Origin: Pantoea rodasii | GTDB taxonomy: Bacteria; Pseudomonadota; Gammaproteobacteria; Enterobacterales; Enterobacteriaceae | NCBI RefSeq assembly: GCF_002095465.1 | Contig: NZ_MLFP01000001.1 | Coordinates: 1 to 64,000 of the forward strand | Reading direction: 5' to 3' | Length of the DNA stretch: 64,000 nucleotides | Shown: one piece after another, positions 44,237 through 56,956 of the stretch | Position numbering within the stretch: the first letter of the stretch is position 1 | How the letters are laid out: every line of letters starts with the position of its first letter | The notes under the pieces: model-generated | The model's input: only the letters and a program-made list of their open reading frames with translations | What the model was told of the DNA's origin: nothing | The model's database searches: none | Translations under genes and position numbers: made by a program

Positions 44237-44392
44237 TGCTAAATTTGTGTGATATCCGCACGGCTAAATTGTGTCTTGCAGTCTATGTTTCCCCCAACAT
44301 GTTGTATTGATCAAAACGCGGGCAAAAAACCGCGCAACCGTATGCTAAAAGTGCTGAAAGTGAGCAAAACCGATGGTAGAATCCATTTTTAA

Positions 44393-45712
<1,320 letters not shown>

Positions 45713-45730
45713 TCCTTCAGGATCTCCTCA

Positions 45731-45756
45731 GGCCGGACATTGTCCGGCCTTTGTTT
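45731..45756 (+). terminator. Terminator after purA
   Basis: GGCCGGACA/TGTCCGGCC stem followed by TTTGTTT. Confidence 0.88.
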
Positions 45757-45915
45757 ATCCGCTCTTTGACTCCGCTCACTCTCTTTTTTCTTGCAATTAT
45801 CGATACTTGCCTAAGAAAAAAACGCACCGGCCTCCACGCTCTGGTTTATCATCATACTTAAACATCACGCCGACCGGCGCATAACCATAACGTCCGATGA
45901 TTCACTGAGGTATAT

Positions 45916-46359
45916 GTGCAGCTAACGAGTTTCACCGATTATGGTCTGCGTGCGCTGATTTACATGGCGACGTTGCCGGAAGGTAAGCAGACCAACATTA
46001 GCGAAGTTACCGATACCTACGGGGTATCGCGTAATCACATGGTTAAAATCATTAATCAACTCAGCCGGGCAGGCTTTGTCGCCGCGACACGCGGTAAAAA
46101 CGGCGGAATTCGTTTAGGCATGGACCCGGAAAAGATCGTGATTGGTCAGGTGGTGAGAAGAATGGAGCCTTTGCAGTTAGTGAACTGCGAAGAGTGCGCC
46201 ATCACGCCGGCCTGTCGTTTGCGTAAGGCACTGCATGATGCAGTCCAGCTGTTCCTTAAGGAACTGGACAATTACACTCTGGCCGATCTGGTCAAAGATA
46301 ACGACTCACTGTACCAAATTTTATTGTCCGAACCGCCGGTGGCAATCCAAATTAAATGA
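45916..46359 (+). CDS. nsrR: NsrR, nitric-oxide-sensing Rrf2-family repressor
   Basis: An iron-sulfur repressor that releases DNA when NO attacks the cluster, freeing hmp and other NO-protection genes. The 147-residue product starts at GTG 45916 ([18 protein letters not shown]); the helix-turn-helix is [18 protein letters not shown]. Cluster cysteines are Cys91, Cys94 and Cys100 ([11 protein letters not shown]); E. coli has Cys91, 96 and 102, so the first gap is two residues shorter here. It is upstream of rnr by 16 nt. Confidence 0.95.
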   Translation: MQLTSFTDYGLRALIYMATLPEGKQTNISEVTDTYGVSRNHMVKIINQLSRAGFVAATRGKNGGIRLGMDPEKIVIGQVVRRMEPLQLVNCEECAITPACRLRKALHDAVQLFLKELDNYTLADLVKDNDSLYQILLSEPPVAIQIK

Positions 46360-46375
46360 CATCGGAGGAACCGTA

Positions 46376-48826
46376 ATGTCAAAAGATCCTTTTCAGGATA
46401 GAGAAGCAGAAAAGTACGACAACCCCATTCCCAGCCGCGAATTTATTCTGGCGTTGCTAGAAAAGCGCGAGAAACCGATCAATCGTGATGAAATCGCCCA
46501 GGAATTGAACATCACCAGCGAAGACCAGTTGGAAGCACTGCGTCGTCGTCTGCGCGCCATGGAGCGTGATGGTCAACTGGTGTTTACACGTCGTCAATGT
46601 TACGCCCTGCCAGAACGCCTCGACCTGCTGCGTGGCAAAGTCATCGGTCATCGTGATGGCTATGGTTTCCTGCGCGTTGATGGCCAGAAAGACGATTTCT
46701 ATTTGTCTGCCGAGCAGATGAAGTTTTGCCTGCACGGCGACGTGATTCTGGCACAGCCGGGCAGCGCCGATCGCAAAGGTCGCCGCGAAGCCCGCGTGGT
46801 ACGTGTACTTGAGCCACGCAACAGCCAGATTGTAGGCCGTTACTTCACCGATGCCGGCACCGGTTTTGTGGTGCCAGATGACAGCCGCCTGAGTTTCGAT
46901 ATCCTCATTCCGCAGGAAGAAACGCTGGATGCGCGCATGGGTTCAGTGGTGGTGGTGGAAATTGTCCAGCGCTCGACCCGTCGTACCAAAGCCATTGGTA
47001 AGATCACCGAAATTCTCGGTGATGATATGGGCACCAGTCTTGCGGTAGACATGGCGCTGCGCACTCACGAGATCCCACATACCTGGCCGGAAGAAGTTGA
47101 GAAAGAGATTTCAAAACTGCAGGAACAGGTCCCCGAAGCGGCGAAAAAAGGCCGTGTCGATCTGCGTGAGTTGCCGCTGGTTACCATCGATGGTGAAGAT
47201 GCGCGTGACTTCGATGATGCGGTTTACTGTGAGAAAAAACGCGGTGGTGGCTGGCGTCTGTGGGTAGCCATTGCTGATGTAAGCTATTACGTGCGTCCAG
47301 GCACGGCATTGGATGACGAAGCCCATCAGCGCGGTACGTCGGTGTACTTCCCGTCACAAGTGGTGCCAATGTTGCCGGAGATCCTCTCCAACGGCCTGTG
47401 CTCGCTGAACCCGCAGGTGGATCGCCTGTGCATGGTGTGTGAGATGACCATCTCGTCGAGCGGCAAGCTCACCGGCTTCAAGCACTATGAAGCGGTGATG
47501 AATTCCCATGCGCGCCTGACCTACAACAAAGTGTGGAACATTCTGCAGGGCAATACTGAACTGCGTGAGCAGTACGCTGCGCAGGTCTCACACCTTGAAG
47601 AACTGCACAGCATGTATCAGGCGCTGGAAACAGCGCGCGAGCAGCGTGGCGGTATCTCATTCGAAACCGAAGAAGCCAAATTTATTTTCAATGCGGAACG
47701 CCGTATCGAGCGTGTTGAACGCACCGCGCGTAACGAAGCACACAAGCTGATTGAAGAGTGCATGATTCTCGCTAACATCGCTTCAGCACGTTATGTCGAG
47801 AAGCACGAAGAACCTGCACTGTTCCGCGATCATGATCGTCCAAGCGAAGACAGCATCAAGAGCTTCCGTACCGTGCTGAACGAGCTGGGCTTAAGCCTGC
47901 CGGGTGGCATGAAACCGCAACCTGTTGACTATGCTGCGCTGCTGAAGCAAGTGGCCGAGCGTCCTGATGCGGAAATGCTGCAAACCATGCTGCTGCGTTC
48001 GATGAAGCAAGCGGTATACGATCCAGAGAACCGTGGCCACTTTGGCCTGGCGCTGCAGTCGTATGCACACTTCACTTCGCCGATTCGCCGCTACCCTGAT
48101 CTGCTGTTACACCGCGCGATCAAATACCTGCTGGCGAAAGAGCAGGGCACGCTGAAAGGTAACACTACGCCAAACGGCGGTTATCACTACGATATGCAGC
48201 AGATGTTGCAACTCGGTCAGCATTGTTCACTGACAGAGCGCCGCGCCGATGAAGCCACGCGTGATGTGGCGGACTGGCTGAAATGCGACTTTATGCAGGA
48301 TCAGGTCGGCAACGTGTTTAACGGTGTGATTTCCAGCGTGACCGGATTTGGTTTCTTCGTGCGCCTCAACGATCTGTTTATCGATGGATTGGTACACGTT
48401 TCCTCACTGGACAACGATTACTACCGTTTCGACGCCGTCGGTCAGCGTTTGATTGGCGAATCCGGTGGTCGCACCTATCGCCTTGGCGACACGGTGGAAG
48501 TGCGGGTGGAAGCGGTTCACATGGATGAGCGCAAAATCGATTTCGCACTGGTTTCCAGTAAGCGCGTGCCACGCGGCGAAGGTAAAACCGAACGTGAGCG
48601 TGAAAAACGCGGCGGTAAGCCACCGGCTAAGCGTCGTCGTGATGCCGGTAAAAAAGGCACGTTCGAGCCGGACTCTGCGTTCAGAGGCGAGAAGAAAAAG
48701 CCTGCGATTGCTGAACAGCCAGCAAATAGCGAGAAAAAAGGCAAAAAAGTCTCCGAGAAAACCCGTAAAATCGCCGCCGCCACCAAGGCCAAGCGTGGGC
48801 CGAAGAAGAAACCTAACGAAGCTTGA
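46376..48826 (+). CDS. rnr: RNase R, 3'-5' exoribonuclease
   Basis: Degrades structured RNA, including defective rRNA and tmRNA-tagged messages. The 816-residue product has an N-terminal winged helix (about residues 20-85), cold-shock domains, an RNB catalytic domain ([12 protein letters not shown] with the metal-binding aspartates, about residue 275), an S1 domain ([18 protein letters not shown]) and a Lys-rich C-terminal tail. The frame is open upstream through nsrR, but [14 protein letters not shown] with GGAGGAACC before it is the true start. Confidence 0.97.
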   Translation: MSKDPFQDREAEKYDNPIPSREFILALLEKREKPINRDEIAQELNITSEDQLEALRRRLRAMERDGQLVFTRRQCYALPERLDLLRGKVIGHRDGYGFLRVDGQKDDFYLSAEQMKFCLHGDVILAQPGSADRKGRREARVVRVLEPRNSQIVGRYFTDAGTGFVVPDDSRLSFDILIPQEETLDARMGSVVVVEIVQRSTRRTKAIGKITEILGDDMGTSLAVDMALRTHEIPHTWPEEVEKEISKLQEQVPEAAKKGRVDLRELPLVTIDGEDARDFDDAVYCEKKRGGGWRLWVAIADVSYYVRPGTALDDEAHQRGTSVYFPSQVVPMLPEILSNGLCSLNPQVDRLCMVCEMTISSSGKLTGFKHYEAVMNSHARLTYNKVWNILQGNTELREQYAAQVSHLEELHSMYQALETAREQRGGISFETEEAKFIFNAERRIERVERTARNEAHKLIEECMILANIASARYVEKHEEPALFRDHDRPSEDSIKSFRTVLNELGLSLPGGMKPQPVDYAALLKQVAERPDAEMLQTMLLRSMKQAVYDPENRGHFGLALQSYAHFTSPIRRYPDLLLHRAIKYLLAKEQGTLKGNTTPNGGYHYDMQQMLQLGQHCSLTERRADEATRDVADWLKCDFMQDQVGNVFNGVISSVTGFGFFVRLNDLFIDGLVHVSSLDNDYYRFDAVGQRLIGESGGRTYRLGDTVEVRVEAVHMDERKIDFALVSSKRVPRGEGKTEREREKRGGKPPAKRRRDAGKKGTFEPDSAFRGEKKKPAIAEQPANSEKKGKKVSEKTRKIAAATKAKRGPKKKPNEA

Positions 48827-48871
48827 AGGCTGGGTCACCAAGCTTGTAGACCTGAGCGCACCTTGAAGCCA

Positions 48872-48896
48872 GGGTCGCCATCAATGGCGACCCTAC
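48872..48896 (-). repeat. REP-type palindrome, GTCGCC class
   Basis: GGGTCGCCA, TCAA centre and TGGCGACCC, followed by TAC, a GTAGGG head on the minus strand. A half-copy (AAATGGCGACCC) recurs at 48946-48957. Confidence 0.75.
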
Positions 48897-48978
48897 GTTA
48901 GATCAGCGTGCTGTGATGGCAAGCGTATGTTAGAGCTGTGTGTTTAAATGGCGACCCTGCGGTAGAACCGCGAGTTTT

Positions 48979-49002
48979 GTAGGGTGCGCATTTATGCGCA
49001 CC
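48979..49002 (+). repeat. REP-type palindrome, GTGCGC class
   Basis: GTAG head, GGTGCGCA, TTTA centre, TGCGCACC. It lies between rnr and rlmB. Confidence 0.78.
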
Positions 49003-49053
49003 GGAATTAATATCCAAATTTTCAGATAGATACATCCAACCTTGAGCAAACAA

Positions 49054-49788
49054 ATGAGTGAAATAATTTTTGGTATTCATGCCGTGCAGGCGCTGCTGGA
49101 ACGTGATCCTCAGCGTTTTCAGGAAGTCTTTATCCTCAAAGGCCGTGATGATCGTCGCCTGCAGCCGCTGATTACCGCACTGGAAGCTCAGGGAATCGTG
49201 GTTCAGGTCGCTAACCGTCAATGGCTTGATAGCCAGGTGGAAGGCGGCGTGCACCAGGGCATCGTGGCCCGCATAAAACAAGGCAAAAACTATCAGGAAG
49301 GCGATCTTCCGGATCTGCTGCAGAGCCTGGATAAACCGTTCCTGTTGGTACTGGATGGCGTCACCGATCCCCACAACCTTGGTGCTTGCCTGCGTAGCGC
49401 CGATGCTGCGGGCGTACATGCCGTCATCGTGCCGAAAGATCGTGCCGCTCCGCTGAATGCCACGGCGAAGAAAGTCGCCAGCGGCGCAGCAGAGAACGTG
49501 CCACTGATTCGCGTCACCAACCTGGCACGTACCCTGCGTTTATTGCAGGAGTACAACATCTGGGTGGTTGGCACCGCAGGTGAAGCCGATCACACCGTGT
49601 ATCAGAGCAAAATGACCGGCCCGATGGCGCTGGTGATGGGCGCGGAAGGTGAAGGCATGCGTCGTCTGACCCGTGAACACTGTGATGAGCTGATCAGCAT
49701 CCCAATGGCTGGCAGCGTTTCGTCACTGAACGTGTCTGTCGCCACGGGCGTCTGTCTGTTCGAAGCGGTGCGTCAGCGTTTGGCGTGA
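49054..49788 (+). CDS. rlmB: RlmB, 23S rRNA Gm2251 2'-O-methyltransferase
   Basis: A SpoU-family (SPOUT) enzyme methylating G2251 in the 23S rRNA P loop. The 244-residue product has an N-terminal substrate-binding domain and the SpoU motifs [25 protein letters not shown] and [16 protein letters not shown]. The ATG at 49054 gives the family start [16 protein letters not shown]. The spacer from rnr is filled by REP-type palindromes. Confidence 0.97.
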   Translation: MSEIIFGIHAVQALLERDPQRFQEVFILKGRDDRRLQPLITALEAQGIVVQVANRQWLDSQVEGGVHQGIVARIKQGKNYQEGDLPDLLQSLDKPFLLVLDGVTDPHNLGACLRSADAAGVHAVIVPKDRAAPLNATAKKVASGAAENVPLIRVTNLARTLRLLQEYNIWVVGTAGEADHTVYQSKMTGPMALVMGAEGEGMRRLTREHCDELISIPMAGSVSSLNVSVATGVCLFEAVRQRLA

Positions 49789-49877
49789 TCCCCGCCGCAA
49801 AAGTGTTTCTGAGCCAGGCATAACTGCACATCCCCCTCATACTTGAACCATGCGTTTTATGAGGGAGATGCCACATT

Positions 49878-51506
49878 ATGACCTGGACAACCCACAGCGT
49901 TTTCAATCAACCCCATCCTCTCAGTAACAGTAATCTGTTCACCCGCGATATCGCCCTGTGCGAGGCCGTGACGCGCGAAGGTGCTGGCTGGGATCGCGAA
50001 TGGCTGGCCTCCGTCGGACTGCAACTCGGCAGCGCCGAATCGCTGGAATTGGGCCGACTGGCCAATGCGCAATCACCCGAGCTGCTGCGCTACGACGCAC
50101 GTGGTGAGCGGCTGGACGAAGTGCGCTTTCATCCCGCCTGGCATCTGCTAATGCAGGGTTTATGCGCCAGCCGCTTGCACAATCTCAGCTGGCAGCCCGA
50201 TGTGCAGCCGAATGCCATGGTGGCACGAGCCGCGCGTTTTATGCTGCACGCACAAGTTGAGGCCGGCTCACTCTGCCCGGCGACCATGACCCACGCTGCC
50301 ATTCCCCTACTGCAAAATCATCTGCCGGAAGCCTACGCGGATTGGCGGGAGGCGCTGCTCAGCGATCGCTACGATGCGCATCACCAGCCGGGCAATAAAA
50401 AGCGCGGTTTGCTGATTGGTATGGGCATGACCGAAAAGCAGGGCGGAACCGATGTGCTCAGCAACAGCACGCGTGCGGAACCCATTGGGGTACGCGGCGC
50501 GGGCGAGCCTTATCGCATCACCGGTCACAAATGGTTTTTCTCGGTGCCGCAAAGCGATGCGCATCTGATTCTGGCGCAAACCTCGCAGGGGCTAAGCTGT
50601 TTCTTTCTGCCACGCCTGCTGCCTGATGGCACGCGCAACGCTATTCGCATTGAGCGCCTGAAAGACAAGCTCGGTAACCGCTCCAACGCCAGCGCGGAGG
50701 TTGAATTCCAGGATGCGGTTGGCTGGCTAATGGGCGAAGAGGGCGATGGGGTAAGGCTGATCCTGAAGATGGGCGGCATGACGCGCTTTGATTGCGCACT
50801 GGGCAGCCATGGCTTGATGCGCCGCGCCTTATCGATTGCGCTTCATCATGCGCAGCAGCGTCAGGTGATGGGCAAAAACCTCAGCGATCAGCCGTTAATG
50901 CGCACCGTGCTGGCGCAGCAGGCCCTGCAGTTGGAAGGGCAAACCGCGCTGCTCATGCGATTAGCGCGCGCATGGTCAACCCCCGCCAGCGAGCACGAAC
51001 GTTTATACGCGCGGCTGTTCACGCCTGCCGCCAAGTTTAGCATCTGCAAAGCCGGTATGCCGTTTGTGGCGGAATCAATGGAAGTGCTGGGCGGCATCGG
51101 CTATTGCGAAGAGAGTGAGCTGCCGCGTCTGTACCGCGAAATGCCGGTCAACAGTATTTGGGAAGGCTCCGGCAACGTGATGTGCCTCGACGTAATGCGC
51201 GTGCTGGGTCGCCATGCCGACGTGATAACCCTGCTCAACGATGAATTTGAAGCGGTAAAAGGCAGCAATCGCCATTTTGATCGTCGCTGGCGCCAGTTAC
51301 GGCTGCAGCTAACTCATGTGCGAGAAGGCATGGCGCGCGAGGTCACGCAGGAACTGTTACAACTGGCGAGTGCGGCGATTCTGTTGAAAGTAGCAGAACC
51401 GCCATTAGCTGATGGCTGGTGCGATCAGCATCTGGATATGCGGGGGCGACGTTCGCTGAGTGACGATCTCTGCGCGCGCTTACTGCTGCGCGCCAGTGCC
51501 GGTTGA
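49878..51506 (+). CDS. aidB: AidB, acyl-CoA-dehydrogenase-like protein of the adaptive response
   Basis: A flavoprotein induced by alkylation damage under Ada in E. coli; it binds DNA and is thought to protect promoters or remove alkylating agents. The 542-residue product has the acyl-CoA dehydrogenase fold (MGMTEKQGGTDVLSN, HKWFFSVPQSDAH, IGYCEESELPRLYREMPVNSIWEG split across the C-terminal helical domain). The genes between rlmB and aidB in E. coli are absent here. Its 3' end overlaps the 3' end of convergent bsmA by 27 nt. Confidence 0.95.
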   Translation: MTWTTHSVFNQPHPLSNSNLFTRDIALCEAVTREGAGWDREWLASVGLQLGSAESLELGRLANAQSPELLRYDARGERLDEVRFHPAWHLLMQGLCASRLHNLSWQPDVQPNAMVARAARFMLHAQVEAGSLCPATMTHAAIPLLQNHLPEAYADWREALLSDRYDAHHQPGNKKRGLLIGMGMTEKQGGTDVLSNSTRAEPIGVRGAGEPYRITGHKWFFSVPQSDAHLILAQTSQGLSCFFLPRLLPDGTRNAIRIERLKDKLGNRSNASAEVEFQDAVGWLMGEEGDGVRLILKMGGMTRFDCALGSHGLMRRALSIALHHAQQRQVMGKNLSDQPLMRTVLAQQALQLEGQTALLMRLARAWSTPASEHERLYARLFTPAAKFSICKAGMPFVAESMEVLGGIGYCEESELPRLYREMPVNSIWEGSGNVMCLDVMRVLGRHADVITLLNDEFEAVKGSNRHFDRRWRQLRLQLTHVREGMAREVTQELLQLASAAILLKVAEPPLADGWCDQHLDMRGRRSLSDDLCARLLLRASAG

Positions 51507-51806
51507 CGGCGCGCCATAGAGAATCGCGGTGCCGTACCAAAAACCAGGCAGCGTGGTTTCGTCCAGCATCAGGATTTGATAGTAAACTGCGCCCACCTGA
51601 TTCGCACGTGCAGCCAGTGCGCGCTCGGCATCGTCCGGTGAGCCACGGGTGGACACCGTGATATTGCCCAATTTACGCAAACCATAACTCTGCGCACGGC
51701 TAATCTCCTGCGCGTGGCTGGTGGGCGGCGGCGGGGCTTCCGGTGTGGTTTTAAACGCGGCACAACCGGTTAATAACAGGCTCAACACCAGTAAAAAGCG
51801 ACGCAT
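51480..51806 (-). CDS. bsmA: BsmA, stress-related lipoprotein (DUF1471)
   Basis: A 108-residue lipoprotein of the YhcN/BhsA superfamily. The lipobox is LLTGC at the end of the signal peptide MRRFLLVLSLLLTGC, followed by a Pro-rich linker and the DUF1471 fold (RGSPDDAERAL, AVYYQILMLDET). In E. coli it affects biofilm and peroxide resistance. The frame opens at 51860, but the lipoprotein start is at 51806. It is convergent with aidB and overlaps it by 27 nt. Confidence 0.9.
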   Translation of the reverse strand: MRRFLLVLSLLLTGCAAFKTTPEAPPPPTSHAQEISRAQSYGLRKLGNITVSTRGSPDDAERALAARANQVGAVYYQILMLDETTLPGFWYGTAILYGAPSTGTGAQQ

Positions 51807-51861
51807 AACACGCTCCTGAAAAGGAAGATGGCTCCAGTTTAGGCCATCTTCCTCGTTCACA

Positions 51862-53792
51862 TTAGTCTTTCAGATGAAAAACACTCACCAGATGGGTTAA
51901 ATGATGACCTTGCTGGCTTAGCGTCTGCGCGGTGGTTTCCGATTGGGTAATCATGTCGCTGCTTTGATGCGTTGCCTGACCAATATGATTCATCGCCAGA
52001 TTGACCTGACCAATGCCCGCCGCCTGCTCCTGCGCCGCGATATTGATCTCACCCATCAGCGATTTCACCTGCTCAATATGGCTGACGATGTGCTGCATCG
52101 CATCGCGCGTTTGTTCGGACAGCGTATGCCCGGCTGCCACTTTATCGATGGAAGTGGCGATTAGGTTATCGATCTCCTTAGCCGCGTTGGCACTGCGCTG
52201 CGCCAGTGCACGTACTTCCGCTGCCACCACGCAAAGCCTTTGCCATGCTCACCGGCTCGCGCCGCTTCGACCGCTGCGTTAAGCGCCAGAATGTTGGTCT
52301 GGAAAGCAATAGATTCAATCACATGAGTGATATCGGCGATGCTTTGTGAAGCCACACGGATCTCTGCCATGGTTTCGACTGAGCGTGCCACCGTACTGCC
52401 GCCATGATCGACGGTGCTGGCGGCTTCACTCACCAGCGCCATCGCCTGACGCACGTTGGCCGCAGTCTGCGAGACGGTCGCACCAAACTGCTCCATGCTG
52501 GCAGAGGTCTCCTCCACGCTGCTGGCCTGGCGACTAATTTGCTCGCTGATGCTGGAACTGCTGGCGGCAATGGTATCGGTGCCGCGGCTGATATCACGTG
52601 CGGCGCTGCGTACCTGACTCACCACTTTTTCCAGCCCATCGCCGATGCCATTAATGGCAAAGACCAACTGACCAATCTCATCGCGGCGCGAAGAGTCTAA
52701 ATGCGCCTGCAAATTGCCGGCCGCATACTGCTCTGCCAGATGAATCACCTGCTGCAACGGACGCGTAATGGCGCGGCGGCTGTACCACATAAAGCCCACG
52801 GCGAAAGCCAACACCAGCGCCAATCCAATCGCCATAAACAGGTTACGACTTTGAGTAATAGGTGCCAGCAGGCTGGCGCGACTGACTTCTCCAGCGATAA
52901 TCCAGTTCCAGCCCGGCAGTTGCTGCCACGCCAGCAGCTTAGTCTCGCCGTCGAGTTCAATATTCAGCAGCCCCTTGGACTGAGTTAATAGCTGCTGTTG
53001 CACGGACTGATCCCAGCGTGGCAGTTTGCCTTCGGACTGGCGATCAAACAGATACTGTCCTTGCGTGCTGCCAGGTGCGCCGTTGAGTACAAAGAAGCTG
53101 CCGCTGTCGCCAAGATGACGCGCCAGCACTTTGTCGCGCATCAGGGCATATTGCGCATCGATCTGCACGCCGACGAACAGAATGGCAATCACCGCGCCAC
53201 TCTCATCCTGCACCGGCTGATACTGGGTGATGTAGCGATGGCCAAACAAGGTGGCCAGCCCGCGATAGATTTCGCCCTGATTAACGCTGCGCCAGGCTGC
53301 GCTGCTGCGATCAAGTTTGGTGCCAATGGCGCGGTTGCCGTCCTGCTTTTTCAGCGAGGTGGCGATACGGATATAATCCTCTCCATCGCGCACAAAGATG
53401 GTTGAGACTGCGCCAGTGCGATCGAGGAAATCATCCACCGCAATTTGATCCATATTGAGGGTCTTCAGCCCGGCGCGCAGCGTGGGTGTGCTGAACTCGC
53501 CGACCTGAATGCGCTCATTTTCATCACGGCTAAAGCGTTTAGGCAGAAAACTCTGGAACAGTTTGGTGTAATTCGCCACTTCTTCAGACAAGGTGGCGTT
53601 AAACATGGTGGCCATTTCATTGATGCCCAACACCTGATTCTGCATATCGTCAGTGGCCAACTGCTCCAGTTGACGTGCCGCGTTATGGCTCAGGGTTAAG
53701 GTCAGGGTAAACAGCACAATCGCCACGCTCAAAGACGTCAATACAGACAGTTTAATGCCGAGACCCATGGCGCTGAGAGAAAGACGCTTCAT
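51862..53792 (-). pseudogene. Methyl-accepting chemotaxis protein with Cache-type sensor; one-base deletion near 52230 breaks it as written
   Basis: A membrane chemoreceptor. There is one N-terminal membrane helix (about residues 12-34), a periplasmic Cache-like domain (about 35-310), a second helix (about 320-340), HAMP, and a signalling domain that is broken in its hairpin. The frame reads ...[14 protein letters not shown]; adding one G (a C after 52230 on plus) gives the universal hairpin [22 protein letters not shown] and a 643-residue protein ending SVFHLKD. No NWETF-type tail is seen. The ligand is unknown. E. coli lacks this gene between bsmA and yjfP. Probable sequence error. Confidence 0.9.
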
Positions 53793-53952
53793 AAAGTACC
53801 TATTTAGTGATTATTGGAGGGGTACAAGATCAACGGCAAATACGGCAAAAGGTTTAGTACAGAAATTATTCTGATTAAATGTGAAGTCGCTCGCGTTTTG
53901 CCGCTCAGCGCTTACACTGTGACGGGTGATAATCATTCTCAACGGAGGCGGT

Positions 53953-54702
53953 ATGATTGAGTTGGCGACGGAGAACCTGGCAGGCATAGAGTGTATTCAT
54001 GCGGCACCCGCCGGACAGCGGCAGGCACGTTTACCCACCATCCTGTTTTATCACGGCTTTACCTCATCCAAAGAAGTGTACAGCTACTTTGCGGTAGCGC
54101 TGGCGCAAGCCGGTTTTCGTGTGGTGATGCCGGATGCGGATATGCACGGCGCACGCTACAGCGGGGATACTGAAGCGCGCATGACGCACTTCTGGGACAT
54201 CCTCAAGCAGAACATTGATGAAGTGCCGTTGTTGGAAGCCGCCCTGCGTGAGCGGGATTTGATTGCCGACGATCGCTTTGCGGTTGCCGGGGCATCAATG
54301 GGTGGCATGACTGCGCTCGGTGCGATGGTGCGTTATCCACAACTGCACAGCGTCGCCTGCATGATGGGCTCTGGCTACTTCATGCAGCTCAGCCATACCC
54401 TGTTCCCGCCGCTGGTGGCACGCACGCCGGAGCAAAAAGAGACCTTTGCCACACGTCTTGCGCCGCTGGCGCCTTACGATCCCAGCCAGCAGCTGGATAA
54501 ACTAGCCAATCGCCCGCTGCTATTGTGGCACGGTGAAGCGGATGAAGTGGTGCCGTTTGCCGAAACCGTCCGGCTGGAGAAAGCCCTGCGCGAGGCACAG
54601 CTGGATGGGAAGATGACCTATCTGTCAGAAAAGCAGATTGGCCACAAAATTACCCCGTCAGCGCTCACGGCGCTGGTGAGTTTTTTCAAACATAATCTGT
54701 AG
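53953..54702 (+). CDS. yjfP: YjfP, alpha/beta-hydrolase esterase
   Basis: A 249-residue serine esterase, the same length as in E. coli, active on short-chain esters there; the physiological substrate is unknown. The nucleophile elbow GASMGG (about residues 117-122), the oxyanion segment YHGFTSSKE and the WHGEADEVVP aspartate region fit the alpha/beta-hydrolase triad, with the histidine in IGHKI. GGAGG precedes the ATG at 53953. It is divergent from the chemoreceptor gene. Confidence 0.93.
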   Translation: MIELATENLAGIECIHAAPAGQRQARLPTILFYHGFTSSKEVYSYFAVALAQAGFRVVMPDADMHGARYSGDTEARMTHFWDILKQNIDEVPLLEAALRERDLIADDRFAVAGASMGGMTALGAMVRYPQLHSVACMMGSGYFMQLSHTLFPPLVARTPEQKETFATRLAPLAPYDPSQQLDKLANRPLLLWHGEADEVVPFAETVRLEKALREAQLDGKMTYLSEKQIGHKITPSALTALVSFFKHNL

Positions 54703-54710
54703 AAACAACT

Positions 54711-54735
54711 CGGGCTGGCAAACTGAGCCAGCCCG
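54711..54735. terminator. Hairpin between convergent yjfP and the small secreted-protein gene
   Basis: CGGGCTGGC/GCCAGCCCG 9-bp stem with a 7-nt loop; a T-run (54748-54751) follows at some distance on the plus strand. Confidence 0.65.
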
Positions 54736-54749
54736 TTACGTCGTCCGTT

Positions 54750-54956
54750 TTACAGCTGTGAAGATAAACGATCGGCTGCACTGGTATTCGCACTGACCGG
54801 GTTACTGCCAGGCGCATCCAGCCGGTTGACATAGACATAGCCTGAAGCCGCATTGCTGCTGTTACTTCTCATCTGCTGCGCGTAGTCAGCGGAGCTGGCG
54901 AAAGCGGGTGGAGACAGGAAGAGACCCAGTAAAGTGGCGAAAATGATGGTTTTCAT
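54750..54956 (-). CDS. Small secreted protein of unknown function
   Basis: A 68-residue product with a convincing signal peptide (MKTIIFATLLGLFLSPPAFA) and a mature part of about 48 residues rich in Ser, Asn and Ala. It has no cysteine. I do not recognise a family. An ATG with GAGGAGT upstream supports translation. It sits alone between yjfP and the rpsF operon, where E. coli has other genes. Confidence 0.7.
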   Translation of the reverse strand: MKTIIFATLLGLFLSPPAFASSADYAQQMRSNSSNAASGYVYVNRLDAPGSNPVSANTSAADRLSSQL

Positions 54957-55180
54957 ATTCGACTCCTCACTCCAGGGATTGCACTCTCAGACGCCGCGAA
55001 TAAGCCAAACCGTTGCGCCTGTAAACAGTTTAGTTCTTCGCCACATTGATGCCAGATCGCCCTGTTGAACGCCTCCATCAGCAATTTTGAACAATCCTTC
55101 ACTAACCTGCTGAATCTTAATCCTTAGCACAAAAGGTGCGCTTAATTGGCACGACCCCCGCGATTTGATGAATTGTGCGC

Positions 55181-55209
55181 TTGAGTTTCCTGGGGTACGC
55201 CAGTATGAT
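55181..55209 (+). promoter_or_regulatory. Sigma-70 promoter of the rpsF operon
   Basis: TTGAGT at 55181-55186 and TATGAT at 55204-55209 with an exact 17-nt spacer, about 125 nt before the rpsF start. Confidence 0.75.
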
Positions 55210-55269
55210 TACGCGTCAATTTTTCAGCTGCATTCAGAGGTGTGTTTCATTTAAATGATTCACTACCTA

Positions 55270-55735
<466 letters not shown>

Positions 55736-55741
55736 TCCGAC

Positions 55742-56290
<549 letters not shown>

Positions 56291-56317
56291 TTGGTAGTTG
56301 TCCATTAACGACTTTAA

Positions 56318-56779
<462 letters not shown>

Positions 56780-56788
56780 TTTTACTCT

Positions 56789-56906
56789 AAATAATTCAAG
56801 GTGCGGGAAGGCGGCAAGTGAATGAATCCAGGAGCTTACTTTGGTAAGTGACTGGGGTGAATGAGCGAAGCCAACGCATCTGCAACTTGAAGTATGACGA
56901 GTATAC
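56789..56906 (+). repeat. ERIC element after rplI
   Basis: The best-conserved copy in the window: AAGGCGGCAAGTGAATGAAT, CAGGAGCTTAC, GGTAAGTGACTGGGGTGA and GCAACTTGAAGTATGACGAG. It lies between the rplI stop and its terminator, so it is transcribed in the 3' UTR. Confidence 0.93.
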
Positions 56907-56918
56907 TCGGTAACGCGA

Positions 56919-56945
56919 AAACGCCGGCCATGTGCCGGCGTTTTT
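56919..56945. terminator. Terminator after the rpsF operon / ytfB
   Basis: AACGCCGGC/GCCGGCGTT stem, T5 tail on plus and a matching A-tract for the minus strand. It lies between convergent rplI and ytfB. Confidence 0.9.
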
Positions 56946-56956
56946 GTCTCTGCGAT

